Shown piece by piece: positions 61,946-64,000 of a stretch of DNA of 64,000 nucleotides (positions within the stretch are counted from its first letter, which is position 1; each line of letters opens with the position of its first letter). A model generated the notes under the pieces. It saw only the letters and a list, made by a program, of their open reading frames with translations, had not been told where the DNA came from and did no database searches. The DNA comes from Streptomyces lydicus (GTDB taxonomy: Bacteria; Actinomycetota; Actinomycetes; Streptomycetales; Streptomycetaceae): positions 186,001 to 250,000 of the forward strand of contig NZ_JNZA01000003.1 of the NCBI RefSeq assembly GCF_000717345.1, written 5' to 3'. The translations under genes were made by a program, and so were the position numbers.

Positions 61946-62076
61946 CTTGTCTCTCACCGTGGCAGATCGATTCAGGGTCGTCAACCCGTGAGGTCTTCGA
62001 TGCCTGAACCGCCGCCCTCGATCAGCGACATGACCAGGTTCCCGCCGGACTGGCGGACGTTGGACTCCGTACGTGT

Positions 62077-62111
62077 ACGACTTGAGCCCGACTCGCTAGA
62101 GTCAAAGTCGT
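62077..62111. promoter_or_regulatory. Nested inverted repeat upstream of the AICE regulator gene
   Basis: ACGACTT (62077-62083) and AAGTCGT (62105-62111) enclose GACTC (62090-62094) and GAGTC (62099-62103). It ends 30 bp before the GTG of the regulator gene and is a plausible autoregulatory site or leader hairpin. Confidence 0.5.
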
Positions 62112-62140
62112 CCCAAGACGTCCCGCGACGGGGAGGACGA

Positions 62141-62911
62141 GTGGCGAACGAGCGACTGCGTGGCGCCATCGTGGAGAGCGGCCTGACGATGGACCAGGTG
62201 GCGGCACGGCTCGGGGTGTCTCCCAAGACCGTCGATCGCTGGATCACGGACCCAAAGCGCAAGCCATACCGGCGATTTCAGTACGCCCTGGCCTCAATGC
62301 TCCGGCTGGAAGTCTCGTACTTGTGGCCGGACGAACGGACCGCGGAAGAGGTCACAGCCTCAAGCGACTCTGAGCTGGTCAAGCTGTATCCGCACCGCAA
62401 CGTGGTGCCGCAAGACGCATGGACCAAGCTCTACGCCAACGCCACTACACACTTCGACGTCCTGGTGTATTCCGGCTTCTGGCTCACGGAGGACCCGCGG
62501 TTTCACCGCCTCGTGCGCGAGAAGTCGGCCGCCGGCGTCCCCGTGCGCTTCATGCTCGGCGACCCCAGCAGCCCGGCCGTCGCGGTCCGGGGTGACGACG
62601 AGGGCATTGGCCCCTCCATGGCCGCGAAGATCCGCAACGCCCTCACGAACTACGCCCCGCTGTTCCACCTTCCGGGAGTGGAGTTCAGGCTGCACGGTAC
62701 GACGCTGTACAACTCGATCTACCGCGCCGACAACGAGCTCTTGGCGAACGGTCATGTCTACGGCGTAGGCGCCTACCTGGCACCGGTCCTACACCTTCAA
62801 CGGGTCCCCGGCGGCGAACTGTTCGACACCTACGCGGAGAGCGTGGAACGGGTATGGGAAGGCGCCCGGCCCATCGACTCCCCCACCGACTATGAAGGCG
62901 AAGCGACATGA
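62141..62911 (+). CDS. Helix-turn-helix regulator with PLD-like/DUF5919-like C-terminal domain
   Basis: 256 residues from a GTG at 62141 with GGGAGG upstream; longer starts lack a site and add unconserved sequence. The N-terminal HTH (about 1-50, LTMDQVAARLGVSPKTVDRWI) is followed by an alpha/beta domain (about 85-245; FDVLVYSGFWLTEDPRFHRLV, VPVRFMLGDPSS, VYGVGAYLAP). This kind of protein is common in AICEs next to the Nudix gene and probably senses a nucleotide or related ligand to switch the element. Its stop overlaps the Nudix ATG (ATGA). Confidence 0.8.
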   Translation: MANERLRGAIVESGLTMDQVAARLGVSPKTVDRWITDPKRKPYRRFQYALASMLRLEVSYLWPDERTAEEVTASSDSELVKLYPHRNVVPQDAWTKLYANATTHFDVLVYSGFWLTEDPRFHRLVREKSAAGVPVRFMLGDPSSPAVAVRGDDEGIGPSMAAKIRNALTNYAPLFHLPGVEFRLHGTTLYNSIYRADNELLANGHVYGVGAYLAPVLHLQRVPGGELFDTYAESVERVWEGARPIDSPTDYEGEAT

Positions 62912-63381
62912 GCCGTATCGACTACTTCCGTGATCCGAATGCACCCAAGGCCAACTCCGTTGTTCCGTCCGTAACCGCGGTAGTCCGCAATGACCACGGG
63001 GACATCCTGCTCATCCACAAGACCGACAACGACTTGTGGGCCCTTCCCGGCGGGGGCCACGACGTGGGCGAGAGCATCACGCAGACGGTGGTGCGAGAGG
63101 TGGAAGAGGAGACCGGTATTTCCGTGGAGGTGGAGGACATCGTCGGCCTCTACACGGACCCCGAGCACGTCATGGCGTACGACGATGGCGAGGTACGGCA
63201 GCAGTTCTCCATCTGCTTTCACGCCCGGCCGGTCGCCGGCACTCTGCGCACCAGCTCGGAATCGAAAGAGGTCCGCTGGGTCTCCCCAACGGACCTCGAT
63301 TCCCTGGACATTCACCCGTCCATGCGGCTCCGGATCATGCACGGCCTGGACGCGACGCGCACCGCTCCCTACCTCGGCTGA
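62908..63381 (+). CDS. Nudix hydrolase of the AICE (Pif-like)
   Basis: 157 residues. The full Nudix box is present: GGGHDVGESITQTVVREVEE then ETGI (GX5EX7REUXEEXGU pattern, about residues 48-70). It follows a typical N-terminal strand pair (VPSVTAVVRNDHGDILLIHK). The pSAM2 element of Streptomyces encodes a Nudix protein, Pif, that gives conjugal immunity by preventing transfer between cells already carrying the element; a similar role is plausible. It is translationally coupled to the regulator gene and converges with the HD gene, overlapping it by 13 bp. Confidence 0.9.
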   Translation: MSRIDYFRDPNAPKANSVVPSVTAVVRNDHGDILLIHKTDNDLWALPGGGHDVGESITQTVVREVEEETGISVEVEDIVGLYTDPEHVMAYDDGEVRQQFSICFHARPVAGTLRTSSESKEVRWVSPTDLDSLDIHPSMRLRIMHGLDATRTAPYLG

Positions 63382-63938
63382 CCGGACGCCTCGGCAACGC
63401 TGAGCCGCTCCTCGACACGCTGCACAGCGGCGTGAATCTCGGGTGCGGCCCGCTGAATGAAACGGCCGACGATCGTCTCGGGCCCGTACCGTTCGACAAT
63501 CTCCGAGACCCGAGCACGGGACGACGTGCAGCCGCCCTCGGGGGTCGTCGTCATGTCGCAGAACAGAAGAGCGTCCACCAGCTCCGGCCGCTCCAGCTCG
63601 AACTCGGTCTCCAGCTCTTCGCGGAGACCACGCTCCTCAGCCTCAAGCAGGGCACACGAGTGGTGAGCCACGAGCCGGACCACCCGGTCGTCCACGCCTT
63701 CCTGATCACGCAGGAAACGAGCGCCGTCGAGTGGATGAAAGCCGGTGGAGGCGATACTCGGCGAGTAGCCGATGTCATGCAGAACGGCCGCGGCCTCCAT
63801 GAGGGCAGCGTCGTCGTCGAGGATCGGCCCAAGCGAACGAGCCCGCTCAGCTACTCCGAGGGAGTGAGCCCAGCGGCGCGGAAGCGGCTCGGACAGCAGC
63901 GATTCGGCGAGGCTGTAGGCCCGCTTGGTGAGATCCAT
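63369..63938 (-). CDS. HD-domain phosphohydrolase
   Basis: 189 residues from an ATG at 63938 (MDLTKRAYSLAESLL, the natural-looking start); a GTG at 63959 would add seven residues. The HD site shows RRWAHSLGVAERA (first His), AAVLHDIGYSPS (the His-Asp pair) and HPLDGARFL, VRLVAHHSCA (further metal ligands). Such proteins hydrolyse nucleotides or cyclic nucleotides. Its 3' end overlaps the Nudix gene; together they may modulate nucleotide signals. It may be the last gene of the element or the first beyond it. Confidence 0.85.
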   Translation of the reverse strand: MDLTKRAYSLAESLLSEPLPRRWAHSLGVAERARSLGPILDDDAALMEAAAVLHDIGYSPSIASTGFHPLDGARFLRDQEGVDDRVVRLVAHHSCALLEAEERGLREELETEFELERPELVDALLFCDMTTTPEGGCTSSRARVSEIVERYGPETIVGRFIQRAAPEIHAAVQRVEERLSVAEASGQPR

Positions 63939-64000
63939 GGCGCCCAGGCTACGGGTCACCTCAGCCGGCCGGCAGGGCGCGCACCTGGCGCCGGCGGTTG

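Larger units (their letters stand above)
48112..64000. mobile_element. Actinomycete integrative conjugative element (AICE) in tRNA-Arg, right end outside window
   Basis: The element begins at the tRNA 3' end and carries the AICE gene set: tyrosine integrase, excisionase, AAA replication protein, primase-polymerase, SSB, spread-like small membrane proteins, FtsK/TraB translocase, a DUF2637-type protein, a regulator and a Nudix gene. Genes from 61653 down to 48287 all lie on the minus strand, mostly with ATGA overlaps. No second copy of the tRNA 3' end is found before 64000, so the other attachment site, and possibly more cargo, lies beyond. The HD gene at the edge may be inside or outside. Confidence 0.9.

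Noticed and set aside
63960..64000. Right attachment site of the element
   Set aside because: No copy of the tRNA-Arg 3' end occurs in these bases or elsewhere after 48111.

Overview
The window looks like a Streptomyces chromosome. It is very GC-rich, uses many GTG starts with GGAGG-type ribosome binding sites, and couples genes by ATGA/GTGA overlaps. It carries genes typical of the genus: a chitosan-oligosaccharide (csn) operon, the sporulation paralogue ssbB, a dynamin pair (dynA/dynB), a PknG kinase cluster and a TQXA surface protein with a LAETG sortase signal. From memory, the gene order resembles the malQ-csn-ssbB segment of the S. coelicolor chromosome.

Positions 1-48111 are ordinary chromosome. 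(a) 1-9235: an acyl-ACP desaturase cut by the window edge with a tandem palindromic operator, a GH29 fucosidase, malQ, a GH84 hexosaminidase-like secreted enzyme and an HNH nuclease. (b) 9527-17653: an MscS channel, then the csnR-E-F-G-H-K operon (ROK repressor, binding protein, two permeases, GH4 hydrolase, sugar kinase; its ATPase must be encoded elsewhere). (c) 17650-29182: a FadR-type regulator, then a signalling cluster comparable to mycobacterial glnX-glnH-pknG with a PP2C phosphatase and an FHA protein. Between phosphatase and FHA gene lies what looks like a decayed remnant of a vWA-domain gene. (d) 29313-42652: truncated globin, an FtsX-type ABC exporter, thioesterase, ettA, TQXA surface protein, ssbB. 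(e) 42989-47736: dynB and dynA. (f) 48039-48111: tRNA-Arg(TCT).

From the 3' end of that tRNA to the window edge lies an integrative conjugative element of the actinomycete (AICE) type. It encodes tyrosine integrase, excisionase, an AAA replication protein, primase-polymerase, a C5 methyltransferase, SSB, small spread-type membrane proteins and an FtsK/TraB translocase. It also encodes a DUF2637-like membrane protein, a GGDEF protein, an HEXXH protein, several small proteins and a stand-alone RapZ C-terminal domain. Divergently it carries a regulator and a Nudix protein, with an HD hydrolase converging on them. The second attachment site is not in the window.

The most unusual part is the non-coding content of the element's minus-strand transcription unit (61.9 to 48.3 kb). 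It starts with a sequence matching the NusA-binding antitermination region of Streptomyces rRNA leaders. It then carries two copies of a bulged two-hairpin RNA with covarying stems and a tRNA minihelix. Four copies of an intergenic hairpin unit (three of them with an invariant 16-nt loop) each sit before the first gene of a module. Next to traB is a cluster of GCTAGC-like half-sites. I propose that the element uses rRNA-type antitermination plus repeated structured leaders, possibly read by its own RapZ-like RNA-binding protein, to express its modules.
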